The notes below the pieces were generated by a model, which was not told where the DNA came from, ran no database searches, and saw nothing but the letters and a program-made list of their open reading frames with translations. 64,000 nucleotides of DNA from Arthrobacter sp. ISL-28. GTDB taxonomy: Bacteria; Actinomycetota; Actinomycetes; Actinomycetales; Micrococcaceae. The translations under genes and the position numbers were made by a program. Shown in pieces: positions 27,111 through 36,144 of the stretch (its first letter is position 1; every line of letters starts with the position of its first letter). Location: contig NZ_JAGGPJ010000015.1 in NCBI RefSeq assembly GCF_018613875.1, positions 217,203 through 281,202 of the forward strand, written 5' to 3'.

Positions 27111-27470
27111 ATGAACCTACTCCTACCCACATCGAGGTGGGACGAAGAGCAACACTTCAGTACCCACCGGCTGAAGATGTTGGACTTTTATGAGCAGGAA
27201 ATCGACTACGGGTTTGATCCGGAGGAGTATCGGGATCTCTGCCGGTTGCACGGCCCTCGAATAGATCGAACGGGTTGGGCTACCAAAGCCACTGTGAACT
27301 TCCGTCCGAAGAGCCGGGCGAAGCAGCGGGCATTTTATGACGCTATGAAGGATCTGGTCATACCTGCCATGGGCAAACCGCCTGTCATCCGGGTGGGGGT
27401 TATTGACACGGAACCTGAACTTGCCTGGGCGTTGAATCGAGAACGAATATTCGCTGCAATCGCAATCTAG
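27111..27470 (+). CDS. Hypothetical protein
   Basis: About 119 residues from ATG 27111 (MNLLLPTSRWDEEQHFS); an upstream in-frame start at 27048 is possible. The protein is soluble and charged (FDPEEYRDLCRLHGPRID, KATVNFRPKSRAKQRAF) and ends IFAAIAI. I recognise no domain. It may be the distal part of the same broken gene as 26877, or a separate small gene. Confidence 0.45.
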   Translation: MNLLLPTSRWDEEQHFSTHRLKMLDFYEQEIDYGFDPEEYRDLCRLHGPRIDRTGWATKATVNFRPKSRAKQRAFYDAMKDLVIPAMGKPPVIRVGVIDTEPELAWALNRERIFAAIAI

Positions 27471-27525
27471 GCGAGACTCGGTGGCGGCATTTTGAAGTAA
27501 CCACTCAAACAAAAAGGGGGAACTG

Positions 27526-27888
27526 TTGTCTAACGTTGAATCGCTGGCTCAGTCCAAGACGGGACTGCGGCATCTTCAACTAATCACAAAGCTCATGGAC
27601 TTCGAGCACCTGGACAGCAATCGTCAGGTAGGGGTAGGCGCACTGTACGAGGATGCTAAGGAGCGTGGTCTGCCTCGCCAGAGTGTGACAGGTGATCTGG
27701 AAGCGCTTCAGGACCGCGGCTGGCTGTGGTTTGAGAAGTGCTTAAAGACGAAATAGAGTCACCTGCACCGCAGCCCTCTGTTGTGAAGGCCTTGGGGCAG
27801 GAGCTTTTGGAGCTAGCCGCCACGGGAACCGTGCAAGGGGTCGTTGATGCCCTGAACACGTCATTGCCCAGGGTATCAACGCCATAGG
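27526..27888 (+). pseudogene. Internally deleted winged-helix family A gene (copy 3)
   Basis: It starts with TTG and a gggggaac ribosome site like the other copies, and its first 70 codons (SNVESLAQSKTGLRHLQLIT, RGWLWFEK) are nearly those of copy 1. The frame then breaks. In the next frame KDEIESPAPQPSVVKALG and LELAATGTVQGVVDALN match the C-terminal tail of copy 1. About 600 bases in between are missing, including the middle domain and the Asn-rich linker. It is closer to the island 1 copy than to its neighbour at 25946. Confidence 0.8.
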
Positions 27889-28078
27889 CTAACCGAGCCC
27901 GAGCCAATCAGCGGCTGGTCGGTGACGGCAATCCCCCGGGAACAACGTCGGGAGATCAACTTCGAATACCTGCGCAAAGGGCGTCCACTGCGGCAACGTC
28001 GAAACCGGAGTCGTGAGATCCCCGTCCCCGCCGGGCGCAGTGCGAGAGGAGGCTGCGAGGAGCTCTATAGTGGACCCC

Positions 28079-28249
28079 ATGAGCGAACTCAGTGGACATC
28101 TTTCACGGGTGCAGGACATAATCGCCCGCACGCGGAACTTCCAGGTCAACGAAGCCTCGGATCCGAAAGAGTTCTCCAGGACTATAGTCGAAGACGTTGG
28201 TGCGCTCGCCGAGGCTGTTAGTGAGCTCATCAAGCGATCTGGGGTCTGA
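28079..28249 (+). CDS. Small protein, unknown (56 residues)
   Basis: ATG 28079 opens a short helical protein (MSELSGHLSRVQDIIARTRN, then IVEDVGALAEAVSELIKRS). The heptad-like pattern suggests an amphipathic helix pair. No clear ribosome site and no family assigned. Confidence 0.4.
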   Translation: MSELSGHLSRVQDIIARTRNFQVNEASDPKEFSRTIVEDVGALAEAVSELIKRSGV

Positions 28250-29288
28250 ACGACGGCATGCCTCCCGAACGGCACCTATCTAGGGCGTCCATCCCAAGTC
28301 TCGCATCTGAACGAACCATCCGCCTCTGTAGTTGCTTCTAGAAATGAGATCTCTGCGTGCGTGGCCACAGGACCTATGGCCGAGCTCACGTAGGATGCTT
28401 GTCCACGCCGTGGGGGCCAGCGCTTGCGGCCGGCTTTTGGACGAGGCGAGGGCCGCCTTAGCCTCGATCCACCGATCCGCCTGGGCTGGTGATCTGATTC
28501 CGGCGTTTCGGTAGTGTTTCCACCACTTCCCAGCAATAACAAGGCCGGGATCGGGAAGCGGCCGTCCTGAACGCCATCTGACTCCGGCTCAGACGGTTTA
28601 GCTGAGTGAGCCGTGGTTGTCGTGGCGGCGCTCAGTCGGGCGAGCACAAGGCACAGCACAGCGGACGTCGGTGCCGTATAGAAATCTACGCCTCGGTTTG
28701 CTGCGGGTTGCAAGGTCCTTCGCCAGGATCGATGCGGGGTTGGCGGTGACGCATCGGCCAGGCGACTGTGACCACCCGGCGCAACCCCGGAGCAATGCGC
28801 AGCCAAATCGGCCGGCGACGGTCGGTCCTGCCACGATTGGCGATATCGTCACCCTGGGGGTGAGCCGACCCAAATTGTGGATCGTTTTCTGCAGCGGAGT
28901 ACCCGAAAACTTGAGTGACCCACCGGCCTGGTCGTACGTTGGCCTCGTAATGAAGGTTGCGTTTCGGAGTGCTGAAGGTTGTGTCTTATATCCTAAGTTT
29001 GGATAATAGTCAAGATTGCCGCTTGGATGTTCTTCGGATCTGTGATTAGCTCTCTCCACTGACCCGCACCACGGAGAGGTGGTAGACCGATGGGCACCAT
29101 GGAAGAAACCCCGCTGACGACACGGCCGGCGGCGGTTCGGCCAGACTTGCTGGCCGAGTGGGGTTACCAATCAAACATCCCGAGGCGACTAAACCGATAC
29201 CAACCGACGGGGGACTTGCGGCGGGCGGCCAACGCCTTTGCTCGAACGCGCGCCAGAAAATGTCGGACCTCATTGGTACGGTGCACGC
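28250..29288. other. Gene-poor stretch upstream of the Wadjet operon
   Basis: About 1 kb in which every long frame lacks protein-like composition and has a competing frame of equal length. I see no gene or RNA. The Wadjet promoter should lie near its right end, and the junction of the Wadjet block with older island DNA probably lies here. Confidence 0.4.
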
Positions 29289-30857
29289 ATGACCGGTGAA
29301 TCAATAGACCCGCGACAGCGCCAGACACTGGGCGCATTGCGCTACGCCGTCAACGAGGACGCGACGACTTACCTGGCGATCATGCGCCTCTTCACGAGTG
29401 GAATGAGTGGCTTCTTGTCCGACCAGTCCGCGGACGACGTGACCGAGCGTCTGGCCGAACTGGGTCTCGTCATCGACCGGGATACGGTCGACCTGCGGCT
29501 CTCGTACTTGGTGGAACACGGCAACCTTGCTCGGAGCCCGCGCGAGACCGAGGCGCGCAGCGTTCGGGACTACCTCTCCAACCGCGCGCGCTATCAATTG
29601 ACACCGCGTGGGGAGTTGGTTCATCGCCAAGTGGAGGAGCTCCTCGCCCACACCGATCGCGTTCGGGAGGTGTCCAGCGAGATGCTTCCCGGAATTCTTG
29701 CCGGCATCGAGGAGCTTGCACGGCTTGCGTCCCAGGGGCTCGAGGCCGCCGACTCCCGCGACGTGGCCGGGCGCATCACCACGCTGTTCGCCCAGTTCGA
29801 AGTGCTGGTCTCATCCACCCGCCAGTTTTACTCCTACCTGACCCAGGTGCTGACTCGCTTCGACCTCGGCCGCGATGAGTTCGTGATGTTCAAGGGCGCA
29901 CTAATCGACTACCTCCAACGCTTCGTCGACGAGATTTCGCGACACATGCCCCAGGTCGGCGACCGGCTCGGCCACCTTGAGAAATTAGTCCCGGCTCTCT
30001 GTGCGCGAGCCAACGCGGATGAACGGCTGGTGGGACTCGATGGCGTGCAGGCCCGACGCGCCACCGGGCTCGAGGCAGGTGACTGGGAGAGCCTCCACGC
30101 CTGGTTCGTCGGATCCCACGACCGCCGATCCGATGCCGAGAATGTCAGACGGCTTGCCACCGACGCGATGCGATCGCTGCTTACCAACCTGCGTCGGATC
30201 GCGGCCGGGGCCGACCGTCAGCAGAGCCAGTACGCCGACCTCATTCGCCTTGCTCGATGGTTTGACTCTGCCGACGACGACCGGGCCCATGAAATCTGGG
30301 CAGCGGCCTTCGGTCTATATTCGGCCAGGCACCTCTCGTTCGCGGCAGACCCCGACGGAGACCCGGTGCCAGCGACGCAAAGTTGGTGGATAGCTCCGGT
30401 CGCCGAAGTTCCTATCGGGCTTCGGACCCACGGTGAACGCAAGACAGGCGGCAGGGCCGGCGCCCGAGTGGACTACTCCGCCGCCAAGCAGGCACGACTC
30501 GCCGAGCGTGAGCAGGAGCAGCGCCGACGTACCGACGCAGTGCGCGAGCTTGCATCCCATGCCGGGCCGCTGATAGAGGTCCGGCTGAGCGACGACGCAC
30601 GTGCCGCCCTCCTGGATCTCTATGCCCAGGCGCTCAGTCGCCACAGCCGCCCGCTGTCGACCAAGACCCCGACCTGGTGCGAGGCACGCGTCGATGACGC
30701 CGTACTTCGCCTTGAGCTGCGCGCGGCGCCCGGGACTTCGGTAAGCATCAAGAGCCCATCGGGCATCCTAACCCTCCGCGACCTGGCTTTCGACCTCACC
30801 ACAACCAGCGCAGACCAGCAGAGCGCCGTTATGGCCGAGCGGCGGGCCGAAGCATGA
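29289..30857 (+). CDS. jetA: Wadjet JetA-type subunit (TIGR02677/DUF2397)
   Basis: A 522-residue kleisin-type subunit of a condensin-like anti-plasmid complex. It begins MTGESIDPRQRQTLGALRYA and has the TIGR02677 style: LVEHGNLARSPRETEA, QLTPRGELVHRQVEELL, and a long helical middle. ATG 29289 is preferred to an upstream in-frame TTG. Homology to MukF/MksF-like kleisins is known for Wadjet JetA. It overlaps jetB by 4 bases, the first of three identical ATGA junctions in the operon. The subtype is inferred from the accompanying genes. Confidence 0.88.
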   Translation: MTGESIDPRQRQTLGALRYAVNEDATTYLAIMRLFTSGMSGFLSDQSADDVTERLAELGLVIDRDTVDLRLSYLVEHGNLARSPRETEARSVRDYLSNRARYQLTPRGELVHRQVEELLAHTDRVREVSSEMLPGILAGIEELARLASQGLEAADSRDVAGRITTLFAQFEVLVSSTRQFYSYLTQVLTRFDLGRDEFVMFKGALIDYLQRFVDEISRHMPQVGDRLGHLEKLVPALCARANADERLVGLDGVQARRATGLEAGDWESLHAWFVGSHDRRSDAENVRRLATDAMRSLLTNLRRIAAGADRQQSQYADLIRLARWFDSADDDRAHEIWAAAFGLYSARHLSFAADPDGDPVPATQSWWIAPVAEVPIGLRTHGERKTGGRAGARVDYSAAKQARLAEREQEQRRRTDAVRELASHAGPLIEVRLSDDARAALLDLYAQALSRHSRPLSTKTPTWCEARVDDAVLRLELRAAPGTSVSIKSPSGILTLRDLAFDLTTTSADQQSAVMAERRAEA

Positions 30858-32071
30858 GCCAGACTTTCGAGCGCCCCGCTGCAGCACCGGACCTGTTAGC
30901 CGAGGCCGACCTCCGCAACGCTGCACGGTCGCTGCTGCGCACACCGTTGCTCCATGTCGACGCCCACCCCGACGAACTGGCTCTGGTTCGTCGTCACCAG
31001 GACGAGCTGATTCGGCTCTTCGCCGAAAGCCTGGGCTACCGGCTGGTCGTGGAGCCAGGACTTGCCCGGCTCTACAAGACCGGACTGGGACCTGACGCGA
31101 ATCGTGGCCTGCGGCGCCGAAACGACGTACTATTCACGCCGCGCCGTTACGCAGTGCTTGCACTCACTCTTGCCGCGCTCACCCAGTCCCGCCGCCAGAT
31201 AATGGTCGACGAGTTGGTGGCCGCAGTTCGTTCGGCGGCAATCGACGCCGGCATCGACGTCGATCTCGACATCATCCACGAGCGACGTGCGCTCCACTCG
31301 GCCCTGATCGCGCTCGTCGAACTCGGTGTGCTAAGTGAACGCGACGGCGACCTGGAGCACTGGGCCGAACGTCGAACCGAGTCACTCCTCGACGTCCACC
31401 GCGACCGGCTCGCCGTACTCGTTGCAGCTCCGCTGGGAGGATGCGAAAGCCCTGACGAATTGCTCACGGTGGCGGCGGTGCCCTCGGCAGCAGGTGGTGC
31501 CCGCGTCGCAATCCGGCGACGCCTGACCGAACAGCCGGTGCTCTCGACCGAAGACCTCACCGAGGAACATCTCGGCTGGTGGCAGCGAAACCGTGAGCGC
31601 GAGCGCGAGTGGTACCGCCGCCACCTCGGCCTCGACCTGGAGCTGCGAGCAGAGGGAGCAGTCGCGATCGACCCCGGCGGAGAACTGACCGATCTCGGCT
31701 TTCCAGGGTTGGGCTCGGCCAAGCACTTCGCTCTCCTTCTGCTCGACGAGCTAGTCGACGTGCTCCGCTGGGACAACGGTAAGGAACTGAACGGCACGGC
31801 GTGGGCGCGCGTGGCGGCCTCGACCGCAAGGCAAGCCGGCGAGCGGGTCTTCGCCGCCTGGCAGCGGGGACTGCGCAAGGCACACCAAGAGGACCCCGAC
31901 TCGGTCTATGACGAGGCCCTTGCCGTGCTCACCGCAGCTGGCTTGGTCCGCCATGACGAGGGAGGACTGTTCGTGCACGCCGCCTCAGCCCGCTACGCAC
32001 CACGACCGGAGCTACTCAGGGCGGAAGGGCCGTCCGGGGAACGCTCTCTCTTCGAGGAGGACAACTCATGA
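30854..32071 (+). CDS. jetB: Wadjet JetB-type subunit (TIGR02678/DUF2398)
   Basis: A 405-residue winged-helix subunit, analogous to MksE/MukE, that bridges kleisin and SMC. The line RLYKTGLGPDANRGLRR and the following LFTPRRYAVLALTLAALTQ are characteristic of DUF2398 proteins. A C-terminal VYDEALAVLTAAGLVRH adds a second winged-helix-like element. Start and stop overlap neighbours by 4 bases each, so the four subunits are made from one coupled message. Confidence 0.88.
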   Translation: MSQTFERPAAAPDLLAEADLRNAARSLLRTPLLHVDAHPDELALVRRHQDELIRLFAESLGYRLVVEPGLARLYKTGLGPDANRGLRRRNDVLFTPRRYAVLALTLAALTQSRRQIMVDELVAAVRSAAIDAGIDVDLDIIHERRALHSALIALVELGVLSERDGDLEHWAERRTESLLDVHRDRLAVLVAAPLGGCESPDELLTVAAVPSAAGGARVAIRRRLTEQPVLSTEDLTEEHLGWWQRNREREREWYRRHLGLDLELRAEGAVAIDPGGELTDLGFPGLGSAKHFALLLLDELVDVLRWDNGKELNGTAWARVAASTARQAGERVFAAWQRGLRKAHQEDPDSVYDEALAVLTAAGLVRHDEGGLFVHAASARYAPRPELLRAEGPSGERSLFEEDNS

Positions 32072-35000
32072 CGATCGCTTTAGCCCAACCGACGCACACC
32101 GCGTCGTCGGGAGGCTCCCAGCGGTTCAGGCTTCACCGCGCCGGCATCCTCAACGTGTGGCAGTACGACGAGCAAGAGTTCACCTTCGCCGACGGCCGCC
32201 TCCTGCTGCGCGGCGCCAACGGCGCAGGCAAATCCAAGACCCTGGAAATGCTTCTGCCCTTCGCCCTCGATGGGGACAAGGCGCGGATTACCGCCTCGGC
32301 CAAGCATCACACAAGCCTGCTGTGGTTAATGACCGACGGCTATGAGGGCCAGACGCGGGTGGGCTACGTGTGGGTAGAGTTCCTGCGGAGCACTACCGAT
32401 GGTACTGAGGAGGCGTTCACCTGCGGTATCGGCATACGCGCGTCAGCGACGGCGCGAACCGCGACCGCCTGGCATTTCGCCACCAGCCGCCGGATCGGTC
32501 ACGACCTCGTCCTCGAGGACGACGCCGGTCCTCTCTCCCGGCCTCGGCTCGAGGAGATCCTCGGTGCCGACGGACAGGTCTTCGAGAAAGCGGCCGCCTA
32601 CAAGGAGCATGTCGGACGCGCCCTGTTCGGACTCGACTCCACGCAGTACGACGAGGTCCTGAGGCTGCTCTACTGGCTGCGCCAGCCTCAGATCGGCGAA
32701 GACATCGAGCCGGCGAAGCTGGCCCAACAGCTTTCACAGGCCCTGCCGCAGCTCGACGAGCAGGCAGTCCGCTCGGCGGGTGACACGTTCGACGAACTCA
32801 CAGCCTTCGGCGATCAAATCGAGCGACGGGCGGCCGCCGCGGAGGCGCTTGGTCAACTTGCCGGGGCCTACGCCAACTATGCCCGGGCCGTGGTAGCCGA
32901 GCGGGCCCTCGAGGTCGTGGAGGCTCTGCAGGTCGAGCGCCGGAGGCGCACCGAGGTCCAGCGTACCCAAAAAGGCATGGAAGCGGTCGGTGTCCAGCAG
33001 GCCGCTGCTGAAAGGGAGCGGGACGCGGCCCGCACTGGAATTCAGGACGATGACGCGCGGCTCCGGACGCTGGAGGCTGGCCCCGAGTTCCGCAACCAGG
33101 TCCGGCTGGGAGAACTGGCATCAGGTTCCGCCCGCGATGCGAAATTCTCCGAGCAGGCCCAGCACCGCCTCATCCGCCAGACCGAGGAGGCCAGGCGACG
33201 CTCCGACACGCTGCGGAGCCGCGCCCATGATGCCCAGACGGGCCTGAGGGATCTCGGTGCAAGGCTCCGGGAACTCGATCGGCGCCAATTCGAGACCGTC
33301 CCCGGTTCCGGCGTGCCAGTGCCCGCCGTACTCGACGGCGTGATCCTCGAACGGGTCGAGCAGTCCGATGTGCTCACAGCTGCCCTGGACCAGTGCCTCG
33401 AGTCGGTGCAGCTGGCACGCTCCGCCGTAAGCCGACGCACAGCAGGTATAGGAGTCGTCCGCGGTGCCCTCGCCGATGCGGACATCGCGCTGGCGGCGCA
33501 GCGCCAGGCTGAGTACGAGGCCGCGACCGTCGAAGCCCGCTGGGAAGACGCACGCGAGGCCCGGGTTAAAGCCGAGCTCAGTGCGGGAGTCGAAGCCGAG
33601 GCGCTGACCACCGCGCTGGCAGCTTGGATCATTGCGCCGCCCGCGCCTGAGATGGTCCAGCCCGACGAGCTGACCGAGGAGTCCGTGCTGGGCCTTGCCC
33701 TGTTGGCCAAAGCCAGCGCGGCATCACGACTGGCGACGTTGCATGAAGATCAGGGGAAGGCCGCTGCCCGCCGAGACAACGCCGAGGCCGAGATCAAGCG
33801 GCTGACCGAAGAACGGGCCAAGGTCAAGGCTGAACGAGACCCGGCTCCGCCCGCGCCCGTGCTGGCCCGCACCAAGCGGAACGACGGCCACGCGCTGTGG
33901 CAGGTCATCGACTTCGAATCAGGGCTCGACGCCGACGCCCGCGCAGGGCTGGAAGCCGCACTTCAGGCCTCCGGACTCCTCGACGCTTGGGTGCGTCCCG
34001 GCGGACTACTGCTCGATCCGGAGCATCTTGACGTGGTCCTCTCCGCGACAGCATCCAATAGCCCCGTCGGCGATATACTCGGGGGGATCTTGGTCCCGGA
34101 CCTTCCGATCGTGTGTGACCTGACTGCGGACGACGTAGGACGGGTGCTGGCCGCAATCGGCACCGGAAGCGACCCTGATGCCCTTGTCTGGGTGAGGCCA
34201 GACGGTTCTTGGCGGCTTGGCCCGACACAGGGCCGCGCCGCCAAACAGCAGGCTCAGTTCATTGGAGCAACCGCTCGGGCTCAAGAGCGGACGCGGCGCC
34301 TTGCGGTCCTTGACGCTGGGCTCGCCGAACAGTTCGCGGCCCGAGATGCCGCAGAACGGGATTATTCAGGGCTCTCCACCGCCATCGCTGAGCTTGATCA
34401 CTGGGTAGAGTCCGTGCCGTCCGGGCAAGCCCTACTGAGTGCGTGGACGCGATTGGGGGAACGCCGCGAGGCCGAGGAGCGTGAGGAACGTGAGAACCGC
34501 TCCGCCCAGGCTTTCGCACACGCGGCGCGCACGGCCGCCGCCAATGCCCGCGACGCGCTGGAGCGCTTGGCAGCCGAGCAGGCACTTCCCGCGGACCGAG
34601 GCGGCCTCGAAGCCGTCGAACAGGAGCTGCGCGGTCTTGATGAGCAGCTTCAAGGGTCGGTGCGCCAGAATAGGTCGATCCGCGGCGGCGTCGCGCTATG
34701 GATAGAGGCACTTGGCGAGGTGGACATCGCGACGGCCGCCCTGGCGGAGGAGCAGGCGGCAGAAACGGAGGCCAGGCGCAATGCAAGCGCTTCGCGGGCG
34801 GCGCTGGAGGCGTTGCGCGCCTCCGTCGGCGACTCAGTCCAGGAGTTGGAGCGGAAGATTCGCGAGGTGCGAAAGTCCCAGCAGGCTCATAAGGCGACTG
34901 AGGAGAATGCAACGAAGCAGGTGGAGGCGCTCATCAAGGCCTTCGGCGTAGCCGAAGCCGATTCACGCAACGCCAAGGCACGCTTGGCAGAGCACCTCGA

Positions 35001-36144
35001 CGAGCGTACTGCCATCTTCGCAAACCTGGTCGCCATCGGGTCGGTTCCAGGGTTGTTCGAGGCCGCCGGGGCGACGCAGGAGGACGCGGCGGTGGTGTCC
35101 GGGCTCAAAGGTCACCCGCCGGGCGAACCCGTGGCTCGACAGGTCGCTGCAGCTGCCGAAGTGCTGGCCGGGTTGAGTCAGGAGGACGTCAGCACGGCGT
35201 TCACTCGCGTTTGGCGTAATTATAACGAGGCTGCCAGCGGCCCGGCCGCTGACCACCAGCCGGTCGTATCGGAGTACGGTCCCCTGCTTGCCGTGACCGG
35301 TCGTGACGAGGCAGGCGACGCTGCGGTAGTGGTTCTGGCTCAGCGCGTGGGCGCGTCGGTGGAACGCGACCGGGGCCTGCTCACCGATCGGGAGAAGCAA
35401 CAGTTCGAACAGCACATCCTGGGCGAACTCGGTGACGCTATCCGAAAATGCCGTCGTGATGCCGACGAGCTAGTGGTAGCCATGAACGACCAGCTGGGTC
35501 ACGTCGCGACGTCCCAAGGCATTCGGGTTAAGCTGGACTGGAAGCTGCGCGACGATGTTCCCGCGGAGGCGCGAGCCGCCGTCGAGTTGCTCGCCCAGCC
35601 CGTGGGCGCGCTGATCCCGGAGGAGCGGGCCAAGCTCCGTGACGTACTCCACCGCCTCATTGAGGCGTCACGGGCGGAGCGACCGGAGCTGTCGTACGGT
35701 GAGCACCTCGCCGCCGCATTGGATTACCGCACCTGGTCGGAGTTCACCATCCGCTACACCCGCCCAGAAAGGCCCGGCCACTGGGAACGACTGCACCGGC
35801 GGTCGGCACTGTCCCAAGGCGAGCAGAAGGTGCTCTGCTATCTACCGCTCTTCGCCGCCGCCGCTTCCCACTTCACCTCGCTCGCCGGTGCTGCTCCGCA
35901 CGCACCGCGGCTAGTGCTGCTCGATGACGCTTTCCCCAAAATCGACGTGCGCACCCACCCGCTGCTTTTCGGGCTGCTGGTGCAGCTCGACCTAGACTTC
36001 GTGATCACTAGCGAGCGGTTATGGGGCGACCACCAGACCGTGCCGTCGCTGGCCATCTACGAAGCTCTGCGTGACCCGAGCCAGCGCGGGATCGCACAAT
36101 ATGAGTACCGCTGGGACGGCCGAGCCCTCCAAGCACTAGGATGA
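32068..36144 (+). CDS. jetC: Wadjet JetC-type SMC ATPase (TIGR02680)
   Basis: A 1358-residue SMC-like ATPase. The Walker A motif is RGANGAGKSKT (about residues 48-58). Long coiled-coil arms (about 250-460 and 690-1050, rich in Ala/Glu/Arg heptads) flank a central hinge-like region (about 570-680). The ABC signature LSQGEQK and Walker B LVLLDDAFPKID lie near the C-terminus. In Wadjet the SMC complex extrudes loops on small circular DNA. Start overlaps jetB and stop overlaps jetD by 4 bases. Confidence 0.92.
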   Translation: MTIALAQPTHTASSGGSQRFRLHRAGILNVWQYDEQEFTFADGRLLLRGANGAGKSKTLEMLLPFALDGDKARITASAKHHTSLLWLMTDGYEGQTRVGYVWVEFLRSTTDGTEEAFTCGIGIRASATARTATAWHFATSRRIGHDLVLEDDAGPLSRPRLEEILGADGQVFEKAAAYKEHVGRALFGLDSTQYDEVLRLLYWLRQPQIGEDIEPAKLAQQLSQALPQLDEQAVRSAGDTFDELTAFGDQIERRAAAAEALGQLAGAYANYARAVVAERALEVVEALQVERRRRTEVQRTQKGMEAVGVQQAAAERERDAARTGIQDDDARLRTLEAGPEFRNQVRLGELASGSARDAKFSEQAQHRLIRQTEEARRRSDTLRSRAHDAQTGLRDLGARLRELDRRQFETVPGSGVPVPAVLDGVILERVEQSDVLTAALDQCLESVQLARSAVSRRTAGIGVVRGALADADIALAAQRQAEYEAATVEARWEDAREARVKAELSAGVEAEALTTALAAWIIAPPAPEMVQPDELTEESVLGLALLAKASAASRLATLHEDQGKAAARRDNAEAEIKRLTEERAKVKAERDPAPPAPVLARTKRNDGHALWQVIDFESGLDADARAGLEAALQASGLLDAWVRPGGLLLDPEHLDVVLSATASNSPVGDILGGILVPDLPIVCDLTADDVGRVLAAIGTGSDPDALVWVRPDGSWRLGPTQGRAAKQQAQFIGATARAQERTRRLAVLDAGLAEQFAARDAAERDYSGLSTAIAELDHWVESVPSGQALLSAWTRLGERREAEEREERENRSAQAFAHAARTAAANARDALERLAAEQALPADRGGLEAVEQELRGLDEQLQGSVRQNRSIRGGVALWIEALGEVDIATAALAEEQAAETEARRNASASRAALEALRASVGDSVQELERKIREVRKSQQAHKATEENATKQVEALIKAFGVAEADSRNAKARLAEHLDERTAIFANLVAIGSVPGLFEAAGATQEDAAVVSGLKGHPPGEPVARQVAAAAEVLAGLSQEDVSTAFTRVWRNYNEAASGPAADHQPVVSEYGPLLAVTGRDEAGDAAVVVLAQRVGASVERDRGLLTDREKQQFEQHILGELGDAIRKCRRDADELVVAMNDQLGHVATSQGIRVKLDWKLRDDVPAEARAAVELLAQPVGALIPEERAKLRDVLHRLIEASRAERPELSYGEHLAAALDYRTWSEFTIRYTRPERPGHWERLHRRSALSQGEQKVLCYLPLFAAAASHFTSLAGAAPHAPRLVLLDDAFPKIDVRTHPLLFGLLVQLDLDFVITSERLWGDHQTVPSLAIYEALRDPSQRGIAQYEYRWDGRALQALG

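Noticed and set aside
28598..29170. 190-codon minus-strand ORF before the Wadjet operon
   Set aside because: The composition is not protein-like and a plus-strand frame of similar length competes; no domain was found.
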